A DNA stretch of 64,000 bases from Anisus vortex. Taxonomy: Eukaryota > Mollusca > Gastropoda > Planorbidae. The notes under the pieces were generated by a model. The model saw only the letters and a program-made list of their open reading frames with translations. It was not told the origin of the DNA and did no database searches. The position numbers and the translations under genes were made by a program. Shown one piece after another: positions 44,017 through 53,751 of this stretch (position 1 is the first letter of the stretch; each line of letters begins with the position of its first letter). The stretch is taken from the NCBI GenBank assembly GCA_949126835.1, contig OX421509.1:7729411-7793410 (forward strand). The letters run 5' to 3'.

Positions 44017-44454
44017 GCTTAGACCACACCACTATATGAAATGGTCAGCGGAAGTAGGTGTGCTCCAATAAAACTCATTGTGACCTCTATGGAGCGTATC
44101 CTTTGTGTAACATTGGCAACCGGTTTGGAGTAGGTCCTGTGGGGCAATTACCTTGAAGTAGCTGTTTCTTTCTCATTCCAAGGAGCTCCGCGGCCGTTGG
44201 GCTCCGTGGGCCGCCTCAGTACTGCCGGGATGTCGGGGCATTTCTTGTTTGATGGTTTCAGCCTGTCCCCTGTTCGAAATAGACATTTTTATGTTTATAA
44301 TTATTATATATGCTCTTATTAGAATTGTGCTATGGAATTTAAATTGAACAGGCTTTTAACCACTGGACTTTATTACAAAAAATACATGGTAAATATTTTT
44401 CTTAATGAACATTGATCCATGTAGCCATCGACATTGTTAATAATAATTATATAG
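44017..44454. other. no gene seen; GC-richer patch at 44090-44230
   Basis: Contains CTCCGCGGCCGTTGGGCTCC at about 44184. No open frame of note. Confidence 0.4.
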
Positions 44455-44700
44455 GCCAGACTCCTTTGTAACTATTGGTGTTACTCTTGTCAGTTGGGAA
44501 TAGTCACTAGTAATGAACCTTGCAGCTCTTTTCTGATTTTGTTCTTTTTTTTTTAAAATGTCTTATTTAGTTGATGGGTCCCAAACAGATGATGCATATT
44601 CTAGTATAGGCCTAACTAAAGTTAACTGCCTTTTAGTTTTATATTCTTATTACATGGCGTAACTTGTTTTATTTGCTTTATAAATGTAAATCTAACAGAA
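44455..44700 (+). repeat. dispersed repeat R-A, right half
   Basis: Follows 690-860 (GGTGTTACTCTTGTCAGTTG, GTTGATGGGTCCCAAACAGA). The TTGCGTCCTACGC half is missing. Confidence 0.75.
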
Positions 44701-44848
44701 GTCACGCTTGAAAGTTTTTTCTTGGTCGTGGTATACAAGATGATTGTGTGTCTAGCAAAATGCGCTGACACATTTACTTCACCCTCAAACAGTGCTCATA
44801 CATCCATGAAAGTCGAACAGACAACTAAACCATTCTTCAGTAAAAAGA

Positions 44849-45018
44849 AAAGTACCCGTCGGATCAAACTGATAAAAAGACTGGTGACGCAGCGTTTGCC
44901 AGTTTCTGTAGTCACGGCACACTAGGGGATGTGTGGCCAGCACAATGCCCTGCCGCCTTTACATTATAAAGTCTACTCAGCTCTGATGCTACCCAACATT
45001 ATTTGGGGTAAACTAAAT
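44849..45018 (-). mobile_element. SINE-1 tail with an inverted second SINE fragment
   Basis: Minus-strand SINE-1 (44849-44966, AGTACCCGTCGGATCAAACT to GCCGCCTTTAC) is followed at 44968-45018 by the same family in plus orientation (AGTCTACTCAGCTCTGATG). The junction is head-on, and the 26-bp array starts 35 bp later. Confidence 0.7.
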
Positions 45019-45053
45019 CATTCTTCAGACTAGGGGTAAAATCTTTCATAACC

Positions 45054-46304
45054 TGAACTACGAAACTCTGACCTAATCATGAACTACGAAACTGTGACCT
45101 AATCATGAACTACGAAACTGTGACCTAATCATGAACTACGAAACTGTGACCTAATCATGAACTACGAAACTGTGACCTAATCATGAACTACGAAACTGTG
45201 ACCTAATCATGAACTACGAAACTGTGACTTAATCATGAACTACGAAACTGTGACCTAATCATGAACTACGAAACTGTGACCTAATCATGAACTACGAAAC
45301 TGTGACCTAATCATGAACTACGAAACTGTGACCTAATCATGAACTACGAAACTGTGACATAATCATGAACTAAGAAACTGTGACATAATCATGAACTACG
45401 AAACTGTGACCTAATCATGAACTACGAAACTGTGACCTAATCATGAACTACGAAACTGTGACCTAATCATGAACTACGAAACTGTGACCTAATCATGAAC
45501 TACGAAACTGTGACCTAATCATGAACTACGAAACTGTGACCTAATCATGAACTACGAAACTGTGACCTAATCATGAACTACGAAACTGTGACCTAATCAT
45601 GAACTACGAAACTGTGACCTAATCATGAACTACGAAACTGTGACCTAATCATGAACTACGAAACTGTGACCTAATCATGAACTACGAAACTGTGACTTAA
45701 TCATGAACTACGAAACTGTGACCTAATCATGAACTACGAAACTGTGACCTAATCATGAACTACGAAACTGTGACCTAATCATGAACTACGAAACTGTGAC
45801 CTAATCATGAACTACGAAACTGTGACCTAATCATGAACTAAGAAACTGTGACATAATCATGAACTACGAAACTGTGACCTAATCATGAACTACGAAACTG
45901 TGACCTAATCATGAGCTACGAAACTGTGACCTAATCATGAACTACGAAACTGTGACCTAATCATGAACTACGAAACTGTGACCTAATCATGAACTACGAA
46001 ACTGTGACCTAATCATGAACTACGAAACTGTGACCTAATCATGAACTACGAAACTGTGACCTAATCATGAACTACGAAACTGTGACATAATCATGAACTA
46101 CGAAACTGTGACCTAATCATGAACTACGAAACTGTGACCGAATCATGAACTACGAAACTGTGACCTAATCATGAACTACGAAACTGTGACCTAATCATGA
46201 ACTACGAAACTGTGACCTAATCATGAACTACGAAACTGTGACCTAATCATGAACTACGAAACTGTGACCTAATCATGAACTACGAAACTGTGACCTAATC
46301 ATGA
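45054..46304. repeat. 26-bp satellite-like array, ~48 copies
   Basis: The unit is GAACTACGAAACTGTGACCT + AATCAT, with very high identity. Rare variants (ACATAATC, ACTTAATC, AACTAAGAAAC, GAGCTACG, ACCGAATC) mark individual units. The AACTAAGAAAC + ACATAATC pair recurs at about 45370 and 45838, exactly 18 units apart, so an 18-unit block was duplicated. Each unit carries TGACCT (AGGTCA in reverse), a nuclear-receptor half-site. There is no spacer diversity, so it is not CRISPR. Confidence 0.97.
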
Positions 46305-46794
46305 GCGCTTGGACAAAACTGACCCTAAAAGTCAAATGATATAAAATGCATAAAGACACTAGAACATAGGGGACGTCCATTAATTACGTCAACAATTTTT
46401 AGGCGATTTTTACCTCCCCCCCTCTCCCTTGTCAACAACTGTCAAACTTTCAGAGACCCCCCCCCCCCCTATATAATTACGTCAACAATTGGTTACTCCC
46501 CCCCCCCCCCCCTCAAAACAAGTAACACAATTTTAGACGCTTGCTTTTATGTTTAAAATAGATTTAAAACGGAAAGGTCTATAGGCCTACTATAATTAAT
46601 TTTATTGTAATACATTTTAAAACTTGTTACAAAGATTTCTAATTGACTATATTTCTCATATGTTTACTATTGTTCTTTTCATATACATATTTAATCATGT
46701 CTAATTCTACGTTTCACTTTTGTTACAATGTTAATTGTCAAATATTTTAGGGGGAAATTGAGCACCACTTGTAAATTAGCTTTCTAATTTAACT

Positions 46795-47270
46795 AGGGAT
46801 GTTAACCGATAACCGGAATACCGGATTCCGGTTTTGAAACCGAAAACCGGTTTTGATTTTCAAAACCAGTTTTCGGTTTCTTGGTTGGGAGGTAGGCCTA
46901 ATCATTATTTAAAGTAGCACTGCCTTTTTAAAAAATAGGCCTAATGTTGGATTTACACAAAACCATTCTTGCATGCCCTGCTAACACGTTACTATTTAGT
47001 CTTAGATATTGTGTTTCATTTTTCCAAATACCAACTATGGCTTGCGATAAAAACAACATCAAACCAAATGTTAAGTTAGAGTTAAAATCCTTTGTGTCCG
47101 AAAATTTTGAAAAAACGTCTTTAACGATGGCTCGTTGTAAACTATGTTTCCAACAGATAAGCAGGAGCGGTGGCAGTACCACTGGACTAAAACTGGGTTT
47201 CTGAACGTTCTCTGCAGACAGTTTGTTGGAGTGTTTGTGTTCCTTTGTTAGTCCAGCCACCATATCTCGC
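46795..47270 (+). mobile_element. hAT-like 5' end (TAGGGATGTTAACCG) with transposase start
   Basis: TAGGGATGTTAACCGATAAC followed by repeated ACCGGTTTT blocks looks like a hAT terminus with subterminal motifs. The matching right end was not found before 48146. The BED zinc-finger remnant lies 240 bp in. It may instead be an integral part of TIR-F. Confidence 0.55.
47037..47204 (+). pseudogene. BED zinc-finger remnant of a hAT transposase
   Basis: The 55-residue open frame from ATG 47037 ends MARCKLCFQQISRSGGSTTG + LKLGF. ARCKxC...SRSGGSTTGLK is the first half of a BED-type zinc finger as found at the N-terminus of hAT transposases: Cys-x2-Cys, then GGSTTGLKxHL. The distal His residues are lost to a stop right after LK, so the finger is incomplete. 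An in-frame ATG at 46944 exists, but the acidic/aromatic part before the finger (LELKSFVSENFEK) fits a start at 47037. Confidence 0.75.
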
Positions 47271-47275
47271 TAGAC

Positions 47276-47775
47276 TAGGGTTTGCCAGACGTCCTGCAAA
47301 AGGCGGACATGTCCTCCTATTTAGACTCGTGTCCTCCGTCCGGCAGGCAAAGCACAATACCTTTAAAATGTCCAGCATTTGTGATATTTTATATTTTGTA
47401 GGCATAAGGACAAATACATTTTATAATTAGTATTTTAGTATTAACATCTTAAGAATATAATTAATAAACAGGTGAACATTTGTACGAGAAAAGAATTATC
47501 TGTTTTTTTTTAGAAGGCTCGTGCATGAGCTTTAAAGTTGCCCAACCAAAATGCAAGCTGCCTTTCAGCTTACATTGAATTTATATGTTATTTTTAACAA
47601 AACTGTTTCTTGCTCAGTTTACCAATACCGGGTACACATTTAAACTTAGTGGCAGCTCTTGTAATAAAATTATACTGATTGCGGGCTAAATGCGAAACTA
47701 TGCATTTGAAACACAATGTCCTCCTTTTTGTCCCTCGGTGTCCTTCTTTTGACACCCATGTGTCTGGCAACCCTA
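47276..47775. mobile_element. 500-bp hAT-type MITE
   Basis: TAGGGTTTGCCAGAC at the left and GTCTGGCAACCCTA at the right are inverted (one extra T). TSD CGCTAGAC (47268-47275) versus CGTTAGAC (47776-47783) has one mismatch in eight. Subterminal AAGGCGGACATGTCCTCC and AATGTCCTCCTTTTTGTCC blocks are also partly inverted. No ORF of its own. Confidence 0.88.
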
Positions 47776-48325
47776 CGTTAGACAGCGAAGGTGAGGTTTT
47801 CTACAATTGGTCGGTCACTTTGCCTTGCTAACAATTGCATTAGTTTCCACCCATACATAGATCTACAAACTAGCACGATGGCCACAAAAAGGACATACCA
47901 AATGTAGTTTCCATAATTGTTATATTTGTATTAACTTAAAACTATGTTGTTAATGTTATCTATGTAAGTTGAAAAGGACAAATGTATAATTTAGTACTAA
48001 ATTTGTATCATTATTTACTTCATAAAAAGTAACATTGTTGACGTCAACTTTTCTTGACCTCCCCCCCTCCCCCATGTCAACAATTGTCAAACTTTTTCAG
48101 ACCCCCCCTCCCCCCTATTTTGTTGACGTAATTAATGGATGTCCCCATAACAATAAACGAAATTACTTATCGACTTAATAAACTTGTTGGCGAGATAAAA
48201 ACCATAAAACAGTTGTAGCTGTCAGTTTAGAAAATTCTTAAGGCACTTTGCTAAACAGAAAAAAATGTCGATATGTTTGTCTGAGATATAACGTTTGAAC
48301 TTTAAAAACATACTAAGCTTACTGC

Positions 48326-48550
48326 ATAGGGCCGAGCGGCAGCGCGTTCGACTAGCGAACGAAGGTCCTGGGTTCGAATCCTGGTTCTGGCTAGGATTTT
48401 TTTCCCGGGATTGAAGGTTGTCCTTAGTCTGACCTTAGTTGGGGTAAAGTAAAGGCGGCTGTGCATTGAGCTGGCTCCACGGTCAGAAACTGGTGAGCGC
48501 TGATTAACCGGCCCTATGGATCATTGGGTTCGACGGGATACTGTACTTTT
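48326..48550 (+). mobile_element. SINE-1, plus orientation, best-preserved head
   Basis: GGGCCGAGCGGCAGCGCGTT, then GGTCCTGGGTTCGAATCCTG gives intact-looking box A and box B with 34 bp between them. The body is shortened by about 45 bp, and the tail GTTCGACGGGATACTGTACT is present. Confidence 0.94.
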
Positions 48551-49151
48551 TTTCCAAAGCAGAACATGTTTTCGATATGTTGACAAAGTGATTACGTTTG
48601 GACTTTAAAAACACACTACGCGTAATGCAGATTGCCCTGAAATGGGCAAACAAAGGTTTTTCAAGGAACTGTGAATGAAAACATTAAAACGTCCTGATAA
48701 CTGAAGATAGAGAAACAGCAAAATTCCGTGACTGATACTTTTAAAATCCACAGGTTTCCAGTCTCCTCAAAATGAACAAACGCTTTTGAGAACTGAAGGA
48801 CATAAAAGACTGTACGATAATTTGTGTCTGAAACAGGAATAGATTATAGTCTACAATTTCTCCAAAATATTTGTAATTCAGAATGAGAAAGAGGGAATTA
48901 ATATACTCGGACTCTGTATGTTATTGAGTCCTGATTAAGAAGCACTCAAAAAGACTCCCAAGTGTGGTGGCATTAAGAACAAAATTCCATTTCTTGGTGG
49001 AATGAAGCCAAAAGTTTTGATTGCGGAATAATGGACTGAGGTGAGAGCTTAGAACTAGTAACTGCTTTTTAAAGGGTGGCTGGTGTAATGTATGTGGGTA
49101 GACGAGATATAGTACTTAGAGGCGACTACAATCTATTTATATGGCAATTTA
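48551..49151. other. unique sequence, nothing recognised
   Basis: Complex sequence without long ORFs; no TIRs. Confidence 0.45.
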
Positions 49152-49209
49152 TAGATTTACATAGATAGATAGATAGATAGATAGATGGATAGATAGGTAG
49201 ATAGATAGG

Positions 49210-49263
<54 letters not shown>

Positions 49264-49272
49264 TAGATATAG
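49152..49272. repeat. (GATA)n microsatellite
   Basis: About 110 bp of (TAGA)n with GGTAGATA and GGATAGAT interruptions. The antisense YLSI repeat ORF is an artefact. Confidence 0.96.
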
Positions 49273-50018
49273 ATTGTAGATTTGAACCTTGTACACTTGA
49301 CTACAAATCTCAAGCTGCTCTCAAGTGATATTATAGTCTGTATAACTATCATATTTATTTATTTGCCACCTTTTTCTGCCAGCAATGCAAAGCTCTCATC
49401 TTGCAACAATATCAATTTACTATTTACCACTTTCAAGCAAGTCGATGGCTTTCAACACAGTAAAGTGGCTTTTTTAAAATCGTATCCCACCCCCCGCTCC
49501 GCCCCGCCCGCCACCCTACAGCACCCTTTATCCCGCACAACCCTCCTTTATTTTTCTCTCTGCTCTCTCGAATTCAACATTGAAAATCGATTAAAGTATA
49601 AACTGAAAAGATAAATGATAATCAAAGAATTGAGTAGAAGGGAGTTGGAAAAAAAAAAGGAGGAGAGGGGTTAGGGAAGTGCTAGGGATTGAAAAGAGTG
49701 GACAGATCAATAGGTGAAATTTCAACTTCAAAGTACAGCACTACACAATTGACCAGAGTCACCAGAAAAAAAAAAGTACCAGTTCCGGTTGCGCAGATGC
49801 CAGCGAAGACTGGGGTTTAGAATAGTCTAGATATCGGGAGTGTTGGTCTTCCATTCATGACCAGAATTGTTAAGTACTTCTCTTGAAGTTTGTGTGTGTA
49901 TTTCTATATGTGTGTGTCTGTGGTTGTGTTTGTGTGTGTGTGTACATGGTGGTCGAACGAGATAAATGTAGTGCGCCTGATGTTTTGACTTATACGTTTA
50001 CATATGTTCCTTCTAGAT
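49273..50018. other. no gene seen
   Basis: An ORF at 49282-49614 has no recognisable domain. (GT)n near 49895-49945. Confidence 0.45.
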
Positions 50019-50375
50019 CAGGGGTCGGGAACTAATGGCTCGCGAGCCAGATGTGGCTCTATTGATGGCTGCATCTGGCTCGCATACAAATGTTGGATTA
50101 TAAAAAAAATGTTTCTTTAGACTCCTTTGATCTACATATTAATTGCATATCAATATTTCATTCTACAAATGAGCAGCTCAGCATCAGAAGTGGTAAAGGA
50201 GATAAACTCCGCTGACCTAAAGGAAAAAAATAAATAAATAGCAACACCGCATTCATTGTAATTAAAGGAAAATTTACTTAAACTTTTAGTTCAATAATGT
50301 ATGGCTCTCATAGAATTACTTTTCAAAATATGTGGTGCCCATGGCTCTCTCAGACAAAAGGGTTCCCGTCCCCTG
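50019..50375. mobile_element. 357-bp hAT-type MITE (CAGGGGTCGGGAAC)
   Basis: CAGGGGTCGGGAAC and GGTTCCCGTCCCCTG are inverted ends. GGCTCGCGAGCC and GATGGCTGCATCTGGCTCGC subterminal repeats follow the left end, and ATGGCTCTC repeats precede the right one. TCTAGAT precedes it and ATCTAGTT lies 4 bp beyond it, so the TSD is blurred. The core is AT-rich with no ORF. Confidence 0.82.
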
Positions 50376-50424
50376 TAAAATCTAGTTAGGAGATTATTAC
50401 TTCCACTAGGCCCAAACTCCTGCA

Positions 50425-50490
50425 GGGGCGGTAGGGATAGTACCCGGGCCGTTTTGTTGACAGTCCGTTAAACTAATCGCAGGACCAGCC
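50425..50490 (-). repeat. tRNA-Asp-like head fragment (family T2)
   Basis: The minus strand reads GCTGGTCCTGCGATTAGTTT then AACGGACTGTCAAC, followed by a GGGTAC-type box B remnant. Confidence 0.4.
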
Positions 50491-50869
50491 GACTTTTTTT
50501 TGGGTGGGGGGAGGGAGGACACGTATCAAGAGCAAGGGGGAGACCCCCCCCCCCCCCAATTTTACCTGCGCCAACTTCTCAAACTAAATAATGAAAACCT
50601 ACACCCAATAAACGACAACAACTAAATCAGAAATTTGGAAGTACTTATTTTTTGTGAAAGTGTAATCTTTTATACTTCGCAATGCCATAAAGAAGTTATA
50701 ATACTTCTCTCTAGATTTATATATATATATATTAGTCTCTCTGTCGCTCTCTCTATTTACCAAAGAATCAACGAAGTAATCCATTATTGGTTCCATTCAT
50801 TTGTCTGTCTCTGTGTATGTATCTGTATGTAAAAGTATCTATGTATCTTTTATAGATATTAGTTAAATA

Positions 50870-51200
50870 AATCTATAATTTTATATGTAAACAACCAAGA
50901 TATTCATCAATTATCCTATTTTTGTATCTACTTATCTATCTATATAGATATTTCCTTTAATCTATTCATCTTTCTAAATATCTGCATAATTACATCTATC
51001 TATTTTTATATACCTCAATCTATCAATATCCATGTCTACATATCTGTCTTTCAATCAATTAATCTAATCCATGTATCTAGCAATCTCTCTGTGTAATTCT
51101 ATCTGTCTTTTTTTATCTATTTATCTATATATCTATAAGTCTATCTATCTATCTATCTGTTTTCCTGTCTATATCTCTACCTATCTATCTCGCTACCTAT
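50870..51200. repeat. degenerate (ATCT)n microsatellite
   Basis: TCTATCTA/CAATCTAT-type repeats with many interruptions. Confidence 0.8.
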
Positions 51201-51361
51201 AAAAGACTAGGCTAGGCTAGAGTGTGTTTTTCTTTTTTAGAGATAAATAATTAGATTGGTTTTACAATATCTAAAATTGCCTTCTTTGGGATGAAACAAA
51301 ATTTACTATTAAAAGTTAATTACAGTTCGACATAATAATCAAACCTAGATTTGGAAATTAT

Positions 51362-51362
<1 letters not shown>

Positions 51363-51396
<34 letters not shown>
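51363..51396. repeat. T-run of about 34 bp
   Basis: Homopolymer, with a second T-run at 51409-51416. Confidence 0.95.
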
Positions 51397-51400
<4 letters not shown>

Positions 51401-51445
51401 CGGAAATTTTTTTTTGTCGTGCCGCTACCGGGTCGAGAGGCAGGT

Positions 51446-51847
51446 TTAGGGAAAACGTTCTAGATGAAAATATTTACCCCTTCCCCCCCCCCTTCCCAAT
51501 TTCCGCTCCTCTTGCAATAAAACGTTAGATTTTTTTTTCTTCAAAAAATGTTCTTCAAAACAAGACACACAAATATTAACAGTACCTATATATTTCAAAA
51601 ATGAAGTGCTCTGGACTAATGTTGGTGGCGGCGGAAGCATTTGACTTGTATGGAAGACCATTCCCTCGCTCTTTCTATGGCAGACCGAGTTGAACATGTT
51701 CTCCAAATCCGAGGACATCATCGACTTGTAGGAAGAGTTGGAGATGGCGAACTTCTTCAGCACAGGGAACGAGTTGGAGTGCTTGGGGCTCGAGATCAGG
51801 CGCTGCTTCTCGCTGCAGGTGTCGTTGTATGCTGAGCACGGGATAAC
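51446..51847 (-). CDS. candidate host-gene exon B (3' boundary uncertain)
   Basis: The frame opens after a polypyrimidine-AG acceptor (CGTTTTCCCAATGTCAAG) at 51847. It reads VIPCSAYNDTCSEKQRLISS, PKHSNSFPVLKKFAISNSSY, KSMMSSDLENMFNSVCHRKS and on. Base use is GC-rich and codon-like down to about 51660, unlike the flanks. Beyond that the frame stays open to a stop at 51446 but becomes repetitive and lysine/glycine-rich. The true exon may end earlier (AG|GTACTG near 51588) or be terminal. Serine-rich and basic, without membrane segments. I do not recognise the family; a cytoplasmic tail or linker of a larger protein is possible. Confidence 0.55.
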   Translation of the reverse strand, partial: VIPCSAYNDTCSEKQRLISSPKHSNSFPVLKKFAISNSSYKSMMSSDLENMFNSVCHRKSEGMVFHTSQMLPPPPTLVQSTSFLKYIGTVNICVSCFEEHFLKKKKSNVLLQEERKLGRGGGRGKYFHLERFP

Positions 51848-52425
51848 CTTGACATTGGGAAAACGAAAATATAGAGTTTTTGTACAATACTGATTTAGCT
51901 ACATGTCAACATGCCATTCTTTTGATACATATATAAATATATTTTTAGATAGATAGATTGTTAAACAATATAAATTATATTTATATTGACACTAATAGCA
52001 AAATGGCCTGGCTTTGCATGGGGTGACAATTAGACTACAAAGCTATTAAAACATACTACACAAAGGAGGCTCTAACCCTGGTCACCCAGGTGTCATTCTA
52101 ACTACTATACTACACATGTAGGAACGAAAATTGCAAAAAGTTGGCTTACTAACATTTGAGAAGCTAGCATTCAAGAAAGGTTTTAATTCACACAACAAGC
52201 TTTAACATATCTGTTACAAATCTTCAACGAATCTTCAACACATTTTCAACAAATTTTTCAACAAATTGTTTATAAATCTTCATTCAATTTCCAATAAACC
52301 TTCAACACATTTTCCACAAATCTTCAACACATTTTCAACACATCCTTAGCAAATCTTCAACTAAGCTTATTTAAATCTTCCAAAAAATAATTCAACAACA
52401 ACGTTTACAAATGCTTGTTGTTTAC
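51848..52425 (-). other. intron between candidate exons A and B
   Basis: Begins GTAAAC (donor AAG|GTAAAC) and ends TGTCAAG, phase 0. It contains an imperfect repeat of AAATCTTCAACACATTTTC-type units (52190-52390). Confidence 0.55.
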
Positions 52426-52593
52426 CTTATGTTTCGGCCCCCGTTGGGACATGATCACAGCAGTCTGTACGGCGCCCTGGTGGCCACCAGCAGGGCTGTA
52501 GATGTTTGGGGAGCTGTGAAGGAGCGACGCCCTGCGCTTCTCCAGGCGCCCTTCTTCTTTGAGCTCACTGGACGTCCGGTGTTTACGCACGTG
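52426..52593 (-). CDS. candidate host-gene exon A (56 codons)
   Basis: Acceptor TTCTGTCGTTCACAG|CAC and donor AAG|GTAAAC define a 168-bp phase 0-0 exon. It encodes HVRKHRTSSELKEEGRLEKR, RASLLHSSPNIYSPAGGHQG and AVQTAVIMSQRGPKHK. GC content is clearly higher than in the surrounding DNA. The segment is basic and serine-rich, with KRRAS matching the R-R-x-S consensus for PKA-type kinases. It joins exon B in frame. Upstream exons would lie at higher coordinates, probably beyond the window. The product is not recognised. Confidence 0.6.
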
Positions 52594-52645
52594 CTGTGAA
52601 CGACAGAACCATGGAAGAGTTTTAGTGCATATTCATGTGGCAAAC

Positions 52646-52765
52646 TGAAAGGCGGCTGGGCATTGTGTTAACGACACAATCCCCTAGTATGATGGGGCCT
52701 CTAAAATTAATGAACCCTGATTCACAGCCCCAACGGATTATTTTGGTGCGAAGTGATGATTTTAT
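52646..52765 (+). mobile_element. SINE-1, 3' third, plus orientation
   Basis: AAAGGCGGCTGGGCATTGTG, CACAATCCCCTAGTATGATG and a diverged tail. It lies about 50 bp upstream of exon A in gene orientation. Confidence 0.75.
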
Positions 52766-52789
52766 TTTTTTATACAATAGAAAGCGACG

Positions 52790-52850
52790 GGTCCTGCGGA
52801 TAGGTCGTTGGGCTTATGTTACGCATGTCTTCAGTTCAAATGTTAGCCTT
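52790..52850 (+). repeat. tRNA-like fragment (family T2, weak)
   Basis: GGGTCCTGCGGATAGGTCGT... followed by CAGTTCAAATGTTAGCC, a box A/box B-like pair. Confidence 0.3.
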
Positions 52851-52987
52851 ACGCCGGAACTTTGTGTGGTTGTGGATATAGTAGCCTAATGGTCGGATCT
52901 AAGGTCAGGGGATTGCTGTTAGGTGTTGCGGTGTTGCACTTACAATGTAAGTAAATTTTTCACAAATAACTCTATCAATCTATCAGA

Positions 52988-53751
52988 CATAGGTTCTCAA
53001 CGGAGGCGTTGAAAAGCTTTAGTGTGGTTCTGAGGTTCCCGGGGGCGTTTGGGGGGGGGGGGGCGGTGAAGGGCAAGTGGGCGGTACAATTGTACCTGAT
53101 ATATTTTAACACCTCAGCTATTTTAATCGATTAGTTTTTGGATGAAATGTGATGTAAATGCAAGTGCCGCTAAATATCTGATATCTTCCCCCCCCCCCCC
53201 CAACCCAACAGTAGGCATACATATTATTATACTAATCAGAAATAAGAATTGCAATGACTTTTCGAAAAAGTAGTGGTCAGTATTAGACAAGTATGGTGTG
53301 CGCCAGCTGGTCAGTTCACCGAACTGTCAACCGACACGTCGCGGGTTCTATTTCAACCGCAAACCTAATCCCCGTTGCCCTTAAATCTGCAAATTATAAT
53401 GATATTTTGATCTCAGTTTTACTGAGTCCTTTAGTGCTTTTCAGATCAATAAAATATTTGATCTTTGTCGTTAAGCGGAATAAATTCGTAGTAATCATTC
53501 AGACTGGGTAGTTAATTTAATGTTTAAAAATATACTTATAAATTTTTTTTGTCATATAATATTTATATAATTTTCAAATACTTTTTTACTGTTTGATCAA
53601 TTCAAAGTTATAAATTGTAAGCCATTTATTTATTTATTTTTTTTGTAAAAGAAAAAAAACATCATTAGAAATATTAAAGGTCTGTCGCGTGCTATTGAAA
53701 ATCACTCTGCGTGCTTAGTTTGGAACGCGTGATCTTGGTTGTCGATTCCTG
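52988..53751. mobile_element. chimeric hAT: hAT-B left end, hAT-A right end
   Basis: It begins CATAGGTTCTCAACGG and follows hAT-B (1849-2270) through TTAACACCTCAGCTATTTTA and the tRNA-like block. It then follows the core shared by the two families. It ends with hAT-A sequence (GCTATTGAAAATCACTCTGC ... GGTTGTCGATTCCTG). No TSD: CTATCAGA versus ATTTAGAG. A G-run (53050-53062) and a C-run interrupt it. Confidence 0.8.
53295..53365 (+). repeat. tRNA-Asp-like block within the chimeric hAT
   Basis: CAGCTGGTCAGTTCACCGAA, CTGTCAACC (GTC in the loop position), then GCGGGTTCTATTTCAACCGC as a T-arm-like hairpin. It is the most complete T2 copy. The acceptor stem does not pair, so not a functional tRNA. 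Confidence 0.45.

Larger units (their letters stand above)
46369..48146. mobile_element. TIR-F, 1778-bp DNA transposon enclosing other elements
   Basis: Left end GGGGACGTCCATTAATTACG is matched inverted by the right end, with GACGTAATTAATGGATGTCCCC-type sequence and one mismatch. Both ends carry a second subterminal inverted block (TTGTCAACAA, C-runs, TTGACGTAATT). The flanks show a 3-bp ATA repeat (46366-46368 and 48147-48149). The superfamily is uncertain. A hAT-like 5' end with a BED remnant and a 500-bp MITE lie inside. Confidence 0.85.

Noticed and set aside
45054..46304. CRISPR-like direct repeats
   Set aside because: Units are contiguous with no spacers, and the surrounding genome is eukaryotic.
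48326..48410. Functional tRNA gene (intact box A and B)
   Set aside because: The 3' half does not pair into an acceptor stem, and the sequence continues into the SINE-1 body and tail.
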